Of a stretch of DNA of 64,000 nt, positions 27,823-37,081 are shown one piece after another. Under the pieces are notes generated by a model. It searched no databases. It was not told the origin of the DNA and worked only from the letters and a program-made list of their open reading frames with translations. Made by a program: the position numbers and the translations under genes. Source of the DNA: Arcanobacterium haemolyticum DSM 20595 (GTDB taxonomy: Bacteria; Actinomycetota; Actinomycetes; Actinomycetales; Actinomycetaceae). The DNA is taken from NCBI RefSeq assembly GCF_000092365.1, contig NC_014218.1, forward strand, positions 62,001-126,000, read 5' to 3'. Within the stretch, counting starts at the first letter, position 1. Every line of letters begins with the position of its first letter.

Positions 27823-29235
27823 ATGAAAGTTACTACTATGAACGAATCTGGAGTGCTCTCAAAGCGCTTTCCAAAATTCCTCCAGCGCGGAAAACTCGGC
27901 GCTTTCCTGACTGTTGTTTTGACGGGGCAACTTGTTTACGTATCTTTTGAAGCGTTCAAGGGATCGCTGTTGTTGCCGTTGTCGGAATCGCTCGGAATCA
28001 GTGTGGACCAATTCGGTATCCTCATGGGCTGGATTGGCATCGCAATGTTTTTCTATGTGCCAGCTGGCTGGGTCAACAACCGATTCACGATCCGATCGAT
28101 CCTGATTGCCTTCGCTGGATGGCGCCTGATCACTTTCCTTATCCTTTTCCTTGTTCCGGGGCTTTCCTTTAAAATCATGGTTGCTATCGCGGCCAGCTGG
28201 GGTATTTGGGATGCGATCGGGTGGCCGGCCGTTGTGAACGGCGTTGTGTTTGTTGCTAAGGACGAAGATACGAAGGGCCGCGGTTTGGCGATGGGCCTTT
28301 TGGAAACGGTGCGGCGCGCAGTCGAATTTGCCATGAATGCCGTGATTTTAGTGTTTATTGGGATGTTCCCAGATAGTGCGGTGTCGATTCTCAAGGGATT
28401 TGCAATCGGTTACGCACTTCTTCTCATCCCACTGATCTTCGCGCTTCTCCGTTATGTGCCGAAGAATGCTGTTGCTGAAAGCGTTCAGATCGGTGAGAAG
28501 AAAGCTGGAAAGAACGTTGCAGCACTTGCTGGTTTGGTGAACGTTTTGTTGAAGCCACGTGTGTGGATGGCAGGCGTTGCGGCTATGTGCCTTTACTGGA
28601 CGTACGTGAACCTTATCTACCTGTCTGCCCCATATATTAAGCTCGTATTCAACGCGTCCGACGCCGTTGCAGGCGCCTTTGGTATTTTCAATACTGGGTT
28701 GATTGGCGTGTTTGCTGGATTGGTTTCCGGAGCTGTTGCCGATTACGTGTTTAAGTCTTCTACGGTGATGCTTGGTATCTCCTTGGCTGTGACCGCTGGC
28801 GGCGCATTCACCGTGTCATTGTTGCCTGCTGGTTCAGAATCTATGTGGCTGGCTATGATCCTCTTGATGGTGATGGCAATTGGTATCTTTATGGGCAAGG
28901 CCGTTATTTTGGCGCCGATTGCTGAGCTTCATTTGCCTGAACACATTTCTGGTTCTGCCATGTCTGTTGGTTCGTTTTTGGCATTCGCTTCGGTTTTCTG
29001 GGCGCATCCTATGACCGCAGGCCTTGTGGAATCCCACAAGAACAACGTCTATGAAGGCTACCAGCAGATTTTGTGGATCACAATTGTTGTTGCTGGTATC
29101 GGGGCCGCCTGTGCATTGATACTTGCGATCGTGAACAATCGTATGGACAAGGCTGGCATGCTGGAAGACCACGGTGAAAACGATCCGCTAGCTGTTAAGG
29201 CTGAAGTTGTTGGCGAAGGTTCCACGATTCTCTGA
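27823..29235 (+). CDS. MFS transporter of unknown substrate
   Basis: This major facilitator protein has about 470 residues and 12 helices. The N-terminal domain has FEAFKGSLLLPLSESLGIS and GILMGWIGIAMFFYVPAGW; the central loop has KDEDTKGRGLAMGLLETVRR. Three starts are possible (27805 TTG, 27823 ATG, 27838 ATG) and none has a strong ribosome binding site, so the start is approximate. Following the GDPD gene, it may carry a glycerophosphodiester or organic phosphate, but this is only positional. The tail is acidic and cytoplasmic. Confidence 0.8.
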   Translation: MKVTTMNESGVLSKRFPKFLQRGKLGAFLTVVLTGQLVYVSFEAFKGSLLLPLSESLGISVDQFGILMGWIGIAMFFYVPAGWVNNRFTIRSILIAFAGWRLITFLILFLVPGLSFKIMVAIAASWGIWDAIGWPAVVNGVVFVAKDEDTKGRGLAMGLLETVRRAVEFAMNAVILVFIGMFPDSAVSILKGFAIGYALLLIPLIFALLRYVPKNAVAESVQIGEKKAGKNVAALAGLVNVLLKPRVWMAGVAAMCLYWTYVNLIYLSAPYIKLVFNASDAVAGAFGIFNTGLIGVFAGLVSGAVADYVFKSSTVMLGISLAVTAGGAFTVSLLPAGSESMWLAMILLMVMAIGIFMGKAVILAPIAELHLPEHISGSAMSVGSFLAFASVFWAHPMTAGLVESHKNNVYEGYQQILWITIVVAGIGAACALILAIVNNRMDKAGMLEDHGENDPLAVKAEVVGEGSTIL

Positions 29236-29266
29236 TACAGAAACGTGAGACTACAGAAACGTGAGA
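29236..29266 (+). repeat. Tandem 15-bp repeat after the MFS gene
   Basis: TACAGAAACGTGAGA occurs twice (29236-29250 and 29252-29266) with period 16, directly after the MFS stop codon. Confidence 0.7.
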
Positions 29267-29295
29267 TGTGCGCGAGTTGATCACGCGCATGAGAG

Positions 29296-29340
29296 AGCGC
29301 CCGCAGCGTGACGTGGAAGATGCGTCATGGTGCGGGCGCT
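29296..29340 (+). terminator. Long hairpin after the MFS gene
   Basis: AGCGCCCGCA (29296-29305) pairs with 29331-29340, with an inner TGACG/CGTCA extension. No T-run follows, so it is a terminator or transcript-end stabiliser of moderate confidence. Confidence 0.6.
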
Positions 29341-29421
29341 GCCTATATCGTATTTATGTAGGTTTGTGGATAGTGTGTAGTTCATACTTGTTTAATCTAT
29401 GCGACTTCGTTTGGGGACGCT

Positions 29422-29940
29422 ATGGGAGATGAACGCGTTAGCTCAATATTTATTGATGAATCTGGTGCTAAGAATACTCGAGGGGGTTCGTTTGTTGTGG
29501 GCTTCCTTAAAACGAGTTCACCAGCGGTTCTATCGCGTGAAATACGGGATCTTCGCCAGCGCAATCAATATTATGATGAAATAAAATTCTCAAGCATTAA
29601 TGGGGGCAATGTCCGGTTTTATTTTGATATTGTAGAGGCTATTGGGGCTGCGAACTTACGTGTTGGTGGGTCTGTTTACGATGCTTCGCTGGGTTTTGTA
29701 GATGATGTTGACTCTCGGGCTGTGGATCTCGTTCAACTAGCAGATGTTGTGGCTAGTTCTATCAACTATCTTCGAACGCATGAAGAGGTTGTTAACCAGA
29801 AGAAAGTTCCAGTGAAGAGGCAAGTTGCGTTAAGGCTTGCTCGGGCATTGGGGCTTTTGGATTTTAGTGATGTGCGGGAGGGAAAGGTAAATATTCTTAC
29901 GATGCAACGGCCCTGTGTAGGGGATTCGACATTATTTTAA
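29422..29940 (+). CDS. DUF3800-type protein, apparently internally deleted
   Basis: This 172-residue protein begins with the DUF3800 signature SIFIDESGA (about residues 8-16) and has the family's late motif DSRAVDLVQLADVVASSINY (about 94-113). DUF3800 proteins have an RNase-H-like fold, are usually well over 200 residues, and often occur in mobile or defence contexts. Here the segment between these motifs looks shortened after VGGSVYDAS (about residue 82). The product may be inactive. No strong ribosome binding site is seen. The gene is flanked by terminators and a decayed IS element. Confidence 0.6.
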   Translation: MGDERVSSIFIDESGAKNTRGGSFVVGFLKTSSPAVLSREIRDLRQRNQYYDEIKFSSINGGNVRFYFDIVEAIGAANLRVGGSVYDASLGFVDDVDSRAVDLVQLADVVASSINYLRTHEEVVNQKKVPVKRQVALRLARALGLLDFSDVREGKVNILTMQRPCVGDSTLF

Positions 29941-29975
29941 TAGTCAAAATATAATAAATTCCTCATTAAGATATT

Positions 29976-30141
29976 TTGATTATTGTTGTATTTGGTGCAA
30001 TAATCGGTTTGTTGAGTGATCTTGATCTAAACAGTCAGTACTCACTTGATCTGGAAAAGAGAGTATCTCTACTCCAGTGCGCATGTGTTGTTGCGCTATA
30101 TAGACTCAGCCCCGCCCTTCTGCAGAAGGGCGGGGCCTTTA
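29976..30141 (+). ncRNA. Candidate orphan small RNA
   Basis: TTGATT (29976-29981) and AATAAT (29999-30004) form a promoter with a 17-bp spacer. About 100 bp later comes a strong terminator-like 28-bp palindrome (GCCCCGCCCTTCT and its complement, 30109-30136) ending in CCTTTAT. No open reading frame lies between. The roughly 130-base transcript would contain two CTTGATCT copies and short stems (GAGTGA/TACTCA and AGAGAGTATCTCT). No known RNA family is recognised. Confidence 0.4.
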
Positions 30142-30143
30142 TG

Positions 30144-30765
30144 TGAACTGCTCCCCTTTAGTTGGACTGGGAAATCAGACACCGACTAATGGGGAGTGTT
30201 TCTTTTGAGAGTACGAAGTTCTTTGTCAGAGGAATAACGAGAACAGCTCGTTGGCCTATTTGAGCAAGACTTGGGTTTTGTGACTGCGGCAAGTCGGATT
30301 GGGGTCCGGCACGACCCGGCTTGTAGCCTGTACCGTCGCTGGCTTCTACATGGCAGGCTATGTCTTGTGGAGAAACCAACCAAGAAGCAATACTCCTTCG
30401 AGGTCAAGAAGGAAGTGGTCGACGTTTCGGGTGGCTGGCACGAAGGTCTATCTCTGACCGATCATGGATCTAAGCGACCGGAGCATTCTGGCACACGAGT
30501 TGTCGACATCCCCGTCAACGAAGTTCACGTCTACCTCGTTAAAGAATGCGATCATGTGGCATGAACCTGGTGAAGGGTTGATGGTGCACACTGACCAAGG
30601 GATCCATTACCAGCACTCCAGTTGGTGCCAGCTTCTTGTGTCCAATGCGTTTGAGCAGTGGCTGGAAGAGCGCGTGCCCAGAACTCACCGGGTTATTCGG
30701 CGCTTGTATGACACGTATGGCTTCCCGGTTGGTTCAGAAATACTGATCGGTTGTGAACTTCAGTA
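30144..30765 (+). mobile_element. Degenerate IS3-family (IS150-like) remnant, left copy
   Basis: The left terminal inverted repeat is at 30144-30170 (TGAACTGCTCCCC, then AGTTGGACTGG). Decayed orfA follows in frame from about 30240 (VGLFEQDLGFVTAASRIG, helix-turn-helix region). A shifted piece of orfB follows with GLMVHTDQGIHYQHSSW, the region of the second DDE Asp. The copy lacks most of orfB. Bases 30465-30645 are nearly identical to 33193-33372 in the right copy. It is not functional. Confidence 0.75.
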
Positions 30766-30811
30766 GGCAAGGGAGGCAGATACGGGTCGCAGTAGCGCAA
30801 AGTGCTAATGT

Positions 30812-30849
30812 TTGAAGCCGCCACCCAGTTTTCTGGGAGACGGCTTCAA
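30812..30849 (-). terminator. Stem-loop after the protease gene
   Basis: TTGAAGCCG (30812-30820) pairs with CGGCTTCAA (30841-30849), with an inner CCCAG/CTGGG stem. It lies 39 bp after the protease stop on the minus strand. No T-run follows. Confidence 0.55.
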
Positions 30850-30888
30850 GGGGGAAATGCTATTCGCTAAACAGTCCAGTAGGAATCC

Positions 30889-31896
30889 TTACTGGCGTGC
30901 ATTTCGGATACGTGATCCGCCTGCTGCAACCGCAAGGCCTACGAGTGCGATCGCGAGGTAGCCCCAAATGTTATCGCCACTGGTTTGAACGTTCTTCGGC
31001 GGTGCAGGAGTGTTTTCTGCAGTTAGAACGCTTTGGGTGTCGCGGCCAGAGACAATGTTGTCGATCCATTCGGTGATGCCTGCGATAGTGGTGATTGCAG
31101 CACTAGGGGAGGGAAGGTCCGGATCCCCATTGGCAGTTCCAGCGGTAGCAAGTCCTGCAAGCTTTCCGTTAACAAAGAACGGGCCGCCAGAGTCACCGCC
31201 CTGCATGCCAGCTCCAGAAACTGACTGCACATCCAGGATAGAGGTCTCGATCCTAGGCTGCATGGAGTTGTCAGCTGTTTGGCCGGATTCTGACATTCCA
31301 GGTTTTGACTGTGAAGCCTGTGGCGGGGCAGTCTCTGTAGACGCATCAGCGCCGGTAGGTGCCTTGGAATCGGAAGGAGTTTCGGGAGCACTCGGCGTGT
31401 CAGAACCGGAAGGCGCGCCACCTAATATTTCTTTGACAACCATTTTGGCCATTGGTAGCTGTCCGGATCGTGCCATGGACGAGCTGCTACTCCAACCGTA
31501 TAGAGTTCCTGTCTGCCCTGAGCTTGGAGTATCGTGGGAGATTTTTGCGGGGGTAGCGTTAGTGACTTTTTCAGTCAGGTGAAGTAACCCTGCGTCAGAT
31601 GTGGGCGAAACGGCCCAGGAATCAGCGTTGTAGATCTTTCCAGCGATCCGTGCCTGGGTTCCTTCATTGTTGACTGACTCTAGGCAGTGGCGCGCTGTCA
31701 GTACCCACTGGTCGGCAATGAGTGTGCCTGTGCAGTCACCAAAGTTGCCGATTTTGCCCATTTTGAGCGCGGCAACGGAACTGCTTTCCGCATTATCGGG
31801 CGCCGGATCTCCATATTCGAGTGCGAGAGCCGGAGTGGCAGTCATTAGGAGGACGGCGCTGGCAATGGCCGCGATCGAAAAAGATGTTTTTTTCAC
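30889..31896 (-). CDS. Secreted, membrane-anchored trypsin-like serine protease (S1)
   Basis: This 335-residue protein has a signal peptide (about 1-26, ending TPALALE). The S1 catalytic triad is His70 in LTARHC, Asp101 in SDAGLLHL and Ser236 in GGDSGGPFF. Two Cys pairs are not conserved beyond CTGTL...HCLE. Between the barrels is an unusual low-complexity Ser/Pro/Thr/Ala-rich insertion (about 161-215). After the protease domain a short linker leads to a C-terminal helix (about 311-327) and basic tail RIRNARQ, so it is probably displayed on the surface. It follows the membrane protein gene by 2 bp, suggesting co-expression. The pair lies between two IS remnants. Confidence 0.88.
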   Translation of the reverse strand: MKKTSFSIAAIASAVLLMTATPALALEYGDPAPDNAESSSVAALKMGKIGNFGDCTGTLIADQWVLTARHCLESVNNEGTQARIAGKIYNADSWAVSPTSDAGLLHLTEKVTNATPAKISHDTPSSGQTGTLYGWSSSSSMARSGQLPMAKMVVKEILGGAPSGSDTPSAPETPSDSKAPTGADASTETAPPQASQSKPGMSESGQTADNSMQPRIETSILDVQSVSGAGMQGGDSGGPFFVNGKLAGLATAGTANGDPDLPSPSAAITTIAGITEWIDNIVSGRDTQSVLTAENTPAPPKNVQTSGDNIWGYLAIALVGLAVAAGGSRIRNARQ

Positions 31897-31898
31897 GG

Positions 31899-32852
31899 TT
31901 ATTTCCCTTTCTTGGAAGGAACAATGGCCTTGATTGCGGTGGCAACGAGTTTCTCAGCAGGACCCTGTCCTACAAACTTCTTCCAGAGGGTGGCTGCGAC
32001 GAGGAAGAATACGATGAAACCGATTGCTGACAAGGTGGAATGCAACGCGACATTTTGCTGCCAGTAGAAAGCGGTGAGAATGTGCAGAATGTAAACGGTT
32101 AGTGACATTGTTCCCATGGCAGCGAAAGGGTAAACCAAGGTTGAAGAGAGATTGCCTATGAGCACACATAGGTGGATCACTACGGCTGCAACGGCAACGG
32201 AGAGGATAATTTCTCCGGCAACACCGGTGTGACCGGTAAATCTGAGCCAGCTAGGAATGTTTGGGTCAAACCGGTAGTACAATCCAATGATCGTGATGAC
32301 AGCGCTGATAGCGGTCACGATCCAGCTCAGTCGAGTGTTAGTGCTGGTATTCGATCCAGAATCGCGCTGTAGGCGGCCGCGCAGGTACACATCGAAAAGA
32401 AGCATGCCGCCGATGAAGTATGCAATCCACGCCAGTAGCGGATAAATCAACAGGTCGACAGGTGCGTAAACGACTGTTGCGGCGATTGTGGCGGCAATGA
32501 ATAGACCGAGCCTCCACCATGTTCCCAATGCGGGTATCCAGGAAACCAGGATCATTACTAGGCCCATCACGATGAGAACCACTTGAATTTGTCCACCCAC
32601 GGGCAATAATGCCAGGCCGATGAGGATGATTAAGGCGCCTCGGGCGATCAGCCGCAAGAAAGCGGTGCTGGTGTAGTTTCGTCCGATAATCATCATCGTC
32701 GCGCCGGCGATAATGGCAAATAATGATGCAGGTAGGCCAGAGAGCATTACTTTGGTACTCCAAAGTAGCGAGGCCATGTGGATAGTTATCATTCCGATGA
32801 TCGCGAGTGAGCGCGCCACATCAAGCCCCACGATTCGTGAAGGTTTAGACAC
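31899..32852 (-). CDS. Polytopic membrane protein, acyltransferase-like (DUF418/DUF1624/HGSNAT-like)
   Basis: This 317-residue protein has about 9-10 hydrophobic helices. The N-terminus (RIVGLDVARSLAIIGMITIHM, about residues 6-26) matches the start of membrane acyltransferase-like families, in which the His after the first helix may be catalytic. A late motif is AAMGTMSLTVYILHI. Family members transfer acyl groups to surface glycans, but no substrate can be named. It is upstream of and nearly overlaps the protease gene. The minus-strand start at 32852 has a GGAGAAA ribosome binding site. The 32853-33070 interval upstream is AT-rich and should hold its promoter. Confidence 0.7.
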   Translation of the reverse strand: MSKPSRIVGLDVARSLAIIGMITIHMASLLWSTKVMLSGLPASLFAIIAGATMMIIGRNYTSTAFLRLIARGALIILIGLALLPVGGQIQVVLIVMGLVMILVSWIPALGTWWRLGLFIAATIAATVVYAPVDLLIYPLLAWIAYFIGGMLLFDVYLRGRLQRDSGSNTSTNTRLSWIVTAISAVITIIGLYYRFDPNIPSWLRFTGHTGVAGEIILSVAVAAVVIHLCVLIGNLSSTLVYPFAAMGTMSLTVYILHILTAFYWQQNVALHSTLSAIGFIVFFLVAATLWKKFVGQGPAEKLVATAIKAIVPSKKGK

Positions 32853-33189
32853 TCAGTTTCTCCTTTACTAATACTTTAGAGAACCGTTCTTTGGATAAAA
32901 ATGCTCCCTAAAACCGACGTGTCGGAAATTGACTATCTATAAAATAACCGCCGAATCTGGTAAATAACTTGGAACTTTCTGAGGGTCTTCTGGAAGTAGT
33001 GCCCCGTAGAGTGGTGTAACTCGGTGGCCGAGATTGTCTACAGGTTAGTGTTGCACACGGATTGTAGAGCGGTCACCGTGTGACCCTTCGAATCAACATT
33101 CTAAAGAATCCTCGAGGAGTCATCATGATGACCGCACCCCATATTGTCGACTCTGTCGGCCTGCTTGGACAAGCCCTCGCTGAGGCATC

Positions 33190-33613
33190 CCCGGATCTGA
33201 GCGACTGGAGCATTCTGGCACACGAGTTGTCGGCATCCCTGTCAACGAAGTTCACGTCTATCTCGTTAAAGAATGTGATCACGTGGCATGAACCTGGTGG
33301 AGGGTTGATGGTGTACACTGACCAAGAGGTCCACTGCCAGCATTCCAGTTGGCGCCAGTTAACTGAGTCCGTTGGTGGCATCCAGTCGTTGTCGTGAAAG
33401 GGCAACTGCTACGACAACGCGGTGATGGAGAACTTCTTCGGTTATCTGAAGACTGAAATGTAGTATGGCGAGTACTTCGCCAGTGTTGATGAGCTTTACC
33501 GGGCCGTAGATGATTACATCTTCTGGTACAACAACGCCCGGCTTCAAAAACGATTCAAGGGCCTGACCCCGATGCAATATCGGAATCAGACCCTTGAGGC
33601 CCTAACCGCCTAG
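33190..33613 (+). pseudogene. IS3-family transposase orfB remnant, right copy
   Basis: One frame reads GLMVYTDQEVHCQHSSW, then the late DDE region KGNCYDNAVMENFFGYLK and the C-terminal YNNARLQKRFKGLTPMQYR. Two in-frame stops interrupt it: TGA at 33395 (Arg expected before KGNCYDNAV) and TAG at 33461. It lacks the N-terminal half. The right terminal inverted repeat follows at 33621-33647. Confidence 0.8.
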
Positions 33614-33620
33614 AATTAAG

Positions 33621-33647
33621 CCAGTCCAACTTCCGGGGACTAGTTCA
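33621..33647. repeat. Right terminal inverted repeat of the IS remnant
   Basis: CCAGTCCAACT (33621-33631), then GGGGACTAGTTCA (33635-33647), is the inverse of the left end at 30144-30170 with 22 of 27 positions matching. The two ends face outward around the whole 3.5-kb segment. Confidence 0.8.
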
Positions 33648-33656
33648 ATGTGTAAT

Positions 33657-33689
33657 GGGGGCTTCCTCTTCAATGAAGAGGAAGCCCCC
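33657..33689 (-). terminator. Terminator of rmlB
   Basis: GGGGGCTTCCTCTTC (33657-33671) pairs perfectly with 33675-33689 around AAT, 15 bp after the rmlB stop on the minus strand. No T-run is present on either side. Confidence 0.7.
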
Positions 33690-33704
33690 ACTCAATCGCG
33701 CAGC

Positions 33705-34706
<1,002 letters not shown>

Positions 34707-34726
34707 TTAATGTAACAACTAAAATA

Positions 34727-35953
34727 CTAGCTGGCGGATACAGAAACTTCAGGGAATGCCTTGACTAGGCCGGTGGTTTTAGCGTCGGATCCAACCTGGA
34801 GTACAAGCGCGTTTTCTTTATGGGCAAGGACGATCCCAGTGCTGTCGCTAATAACGACGCCGAATACGAATTGGCCTTCGCCAAGGAAGAATTGTGGAAT
34901 CTGGATGTTGATAGTTCCAGATGTGGTAATTGGCGGGAGTGCATAATCGAGTTTCCGAGTATCCATGGCGAATACGCGAGTGCCATCAAGAGCGTCGATA
35001 GTTAGTTCAACGTTGTAGTTAGATAGTGGGGATTGAGTGGTGACGTCAGCCAAAATAGTGAGATCGGATCCGGAGAGGAAGAGATCTATACCGCTTGGAA
35101 GGGTTGTGAAGCCTTCTGCTCGGACGCAGTCGATTGTTAGCTCGTGTGCCGCTTCGGCTGGTAGTTCAGGGGTGGATTGGGCTGCGCGATCAGCCTGGAT
35201 CTGTTGGGCATACGATTTGTGCAAAATATTCATCGATTCGCGGGTAGGGCCAATCGTGACGAGTTTTCCTTGTTGGAGCACCACAGCACGGTCGCACATT
35301 TCCACGATCTGATCTGGGGAATGAGATACGAGAATAATGGAGCGGCCGTCGTCTTGGAACTGATGGATGCGTTCCATGCACTTGCGTTGGAATGGTTCAT
35401 CGCCTACAGCCAACACTTCATCGACAAGCAGGATATCTGGATCTGAGTGAACTGCGACAGCGAAGGCCAAGCGCACATACATTCCTGAGGAATAGAACTT
35501 CACTTGGGTATCAATGAACTTTGAAATGCCTGAGAAATCAATAATGGAGTCGATTTGGGAATCAATTTCTTTTTCGGAAAGGCCCATGATTGACGCATTG
35601 AGGAAAATATTTTCCATACCAGTGAGATCGGGATGGAAACCTGCACCTAGTTCTAAAAGTGCGGCGAGCCTACCGCGTACTTTTACGTGCCCAGAATCGG
35701 GTGAAATAATCCCGCCGATCAGTTTGAGAAGGGTTGATTTTCCGGACCCGTTTGCCCCTGTGAGGCCGAGTGATTCTCCGGCGGCAACGGAAAAAGATAC
35801 GTCATCGAGTGCCATGTAATGTTCAATATGTTGGCGGTTGCGCGCGGCATTAACGATACGTTCTTTCAGAGATTTGTCTTTACGAAGGGTGAAATGTTTA
35901 GAAACATGTTCGACGCTGATGACATCAAGTGAGGAATTAGGCGAAGTCGTCAT
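34727..35953 (-). CDS. Polysaccharide ABC exporter ATPase with carbohydrate-binding C-terminus (Wzt/TagH type)
   Basis: This 408-residue ATPase energises export of a finished polysaccharide. Walker A is GANGSGKSTLL (about residues 67-77), the signature is YSSGMYVRLAF and Walker B is ILLVDEVLAVGDE. After the ATPase, residues about 265-400 form an extra beta-rich domain resembling the Wzt C-terminal domain that recognises the glycan end. It starts 2 bp after the permease gene stop. The partner is the Wzm-like protein encoded at 35956-36900. Confidence 0.9.
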   Translation of the reverse strand: MTTSPNSSLDVISVEHVSKHFTLRKDKSLKERIVNAARNRQHIEHYMALDDVSFSVAAGESLGLTGANGSGKSTLLKLIGGIISPDSGHVKVRGRLAALLELGAGFHPDLTGMENIFLNASIMGLSEKEIDSQIDSIIDFSGISKFIDTQVKFYSSGMYVRLAFAVAVHSDPDILLVDEVLAVGDEPFQRKCMERIHQFQDDGRSIILVSHSPDQIVEMCDRAVVLQQGKLVTIGPTRESMNILHKSYAQQIQADRAAQSTPELPAEAAHELTIDCVRAEGFTTLPSGIDLFLSGSDLTILADVTTQSPLSNYNVELTIDALDGTRVFAMDTRKLDYALPPITTSGTINIQIPQFFLGEGQFVFGVVISDSTGIVLAHKENALVLQVGSDAKTTGLVKAFPEVSVSAS

Positions 35954-35955
35954 TT

Positions 35956-36900
35956 TTACAGATCCTGAGCAAAGTTACGTTGGGCGTGTGCGAAATAGCG
36001 TTGAGCGAGGATGCCTAGCAGAAGTCCGATGGCAAGAACGGTGAAACTCCTAGCTAGGAGTTCAGATGGCAATTCTGCTCCGGTGAGGGTGCCTTGCTTC
36101 CAGATTCCTGCTTGGAAATCTGATACGGCGATCGTGATTGGGTTCCAACTGTAAATCGCTGCGATTGTGGAATTTGCTGCGTTTTTGACCATCTCGAATG
36201 AGTAGACAATAGGGCTGAGCCACATGCCAATCAAAAGGCCAACTTCTACAAGATATTGGGTGTCACGCATACGAACATTGACAGCTGATAGCCAGAGAGC
36301 TAGTGCTGATCCCCACACAACAAGAATAGCTACGCCAATAGGAACATAGATAAGGAACGGGACAATGAGGATGCCGCGGATAAAGAACGCGCCAGTTAGG
36401 AGGACGATTAACTGTGCCCCGAAGTTGATGAGCGCAGCCCCAGCGGCTGCAAGTGGGAAGATCTCACGAGGCAAATAAACTTTTTTGATGATTCCGCCAT
36501 TAGAAACGATGGAACTTGTTCCCATAGAGACGATTTCATTGAACAGTGCCCAGGCGGTAAGCCCCGCGAACACGTAAACACCAAAATCAGGGATGCCGCG
36601 TTCTGCACCAAGAATCTTACCGATGGCGAAATAGTAGATAAAGAGTTGCACGAGGGGGCGGATGAGGGTCCACGCAAACCCAAGGAAAGAATCTTTGTAT
36701 TTGGATTTTAATTCCCTGCGAACTAAGAGCCATAGGAGATTTTTATGTTCCCAGATCGTGATCCATGAGGGAATCATTCCACTCAAGAAACCGGAATCCG
36801 GTGAAACGCTCCGCATTTCTTGGCTGGCAAGACGTTCGAAACGTTGCTGGGCGGCCGTGGTTGGCGCTTTGCCGGAGGTATGTTCTCGCATGGCATCCAA
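35956..36900 (-). CDS. Polysaccharide ABC exporter permease (Wzm/TagG type)
   Basis: This 314-residue ABC-2 membrane protein has an N-terminal cytoplasmic tail of about 55 residues and six helices from about residue 75. The typical WLLVRRELKSKYKDSFLGFAW motif lies before the first helix (about 57-77). With the Wzt-like ATPase it would export undecaprenyl-linked polysaccharide or a teichoic-acid-like chain. It is first in the operon Wzm-Wzt-rmlB. Upstream lies a two-copy 19-bp repeat (36925-36964) in the divergent promoter region. Confidence 0.9.
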   Translation of the reverse strand: MDAMREHTSGKAPTTAAQQRFERLASQEMRSVSPDSGFLSGMIPSWITIWEHKNLLWLLVRRELKSKYKDSFLGFAWTLIRPLVQLFIYYFAIGKILGAERGIPDFGVYVFAGLTAWALFNEIVSMGTSSIVSNGGIIKKVYLPREIFPLAAAGAALINFGAQLIVLLTGAFFIRGILIVPFLIYVPIGVAILVVWGSALALWLSAVNVRMRDTQYLVEVGLLIGMWLSPIVYSFEMVKNAANSTIAAIYSWNPITIAVSDFQAGIWKQGTLTGAELPSELLARSFTVLAIGLLLGILAQRYFAHAQRNFAQDL

Positions 36901-36924
36901 TCCTAGGTAATAATCTACTGAGAT

Positions 36925-36964
36925 TAATAGTAATGCTCGATAGAGTAATAGTAATGCTCAATAG
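36925..36964. repeat. Two 19-bp direct repeats with 21-bp period between divergent operons
   Basis: TAATAGTAATGCTCGATAG (36925-36943) and TAATAGTAATGCTCAATAG (36946-36964) differ at one base. Their 21-bp period is two helical turns. They lie 25 bp before wzm on one side and about 118 bp before the divergent gene on the other. Confidence 0.6.
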
Positions 36965-37081
36965 GGGATGAAATATAGGTGTGGCTCTAGACACGGTAAT
37001 ATGTCCCAGCAGAACCAATAGGTAATCGACGGTAGCATTGCACACAGTACTATGTCTGTCTCTAGTGCGGAGGAAATCTCA

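Noticed and set aside
30464-30766. 100-codon frame in the left IS remnant
   Set aside because: It is a shifted fragment of a transposase with foreign sequence at its end, not an intact gene.
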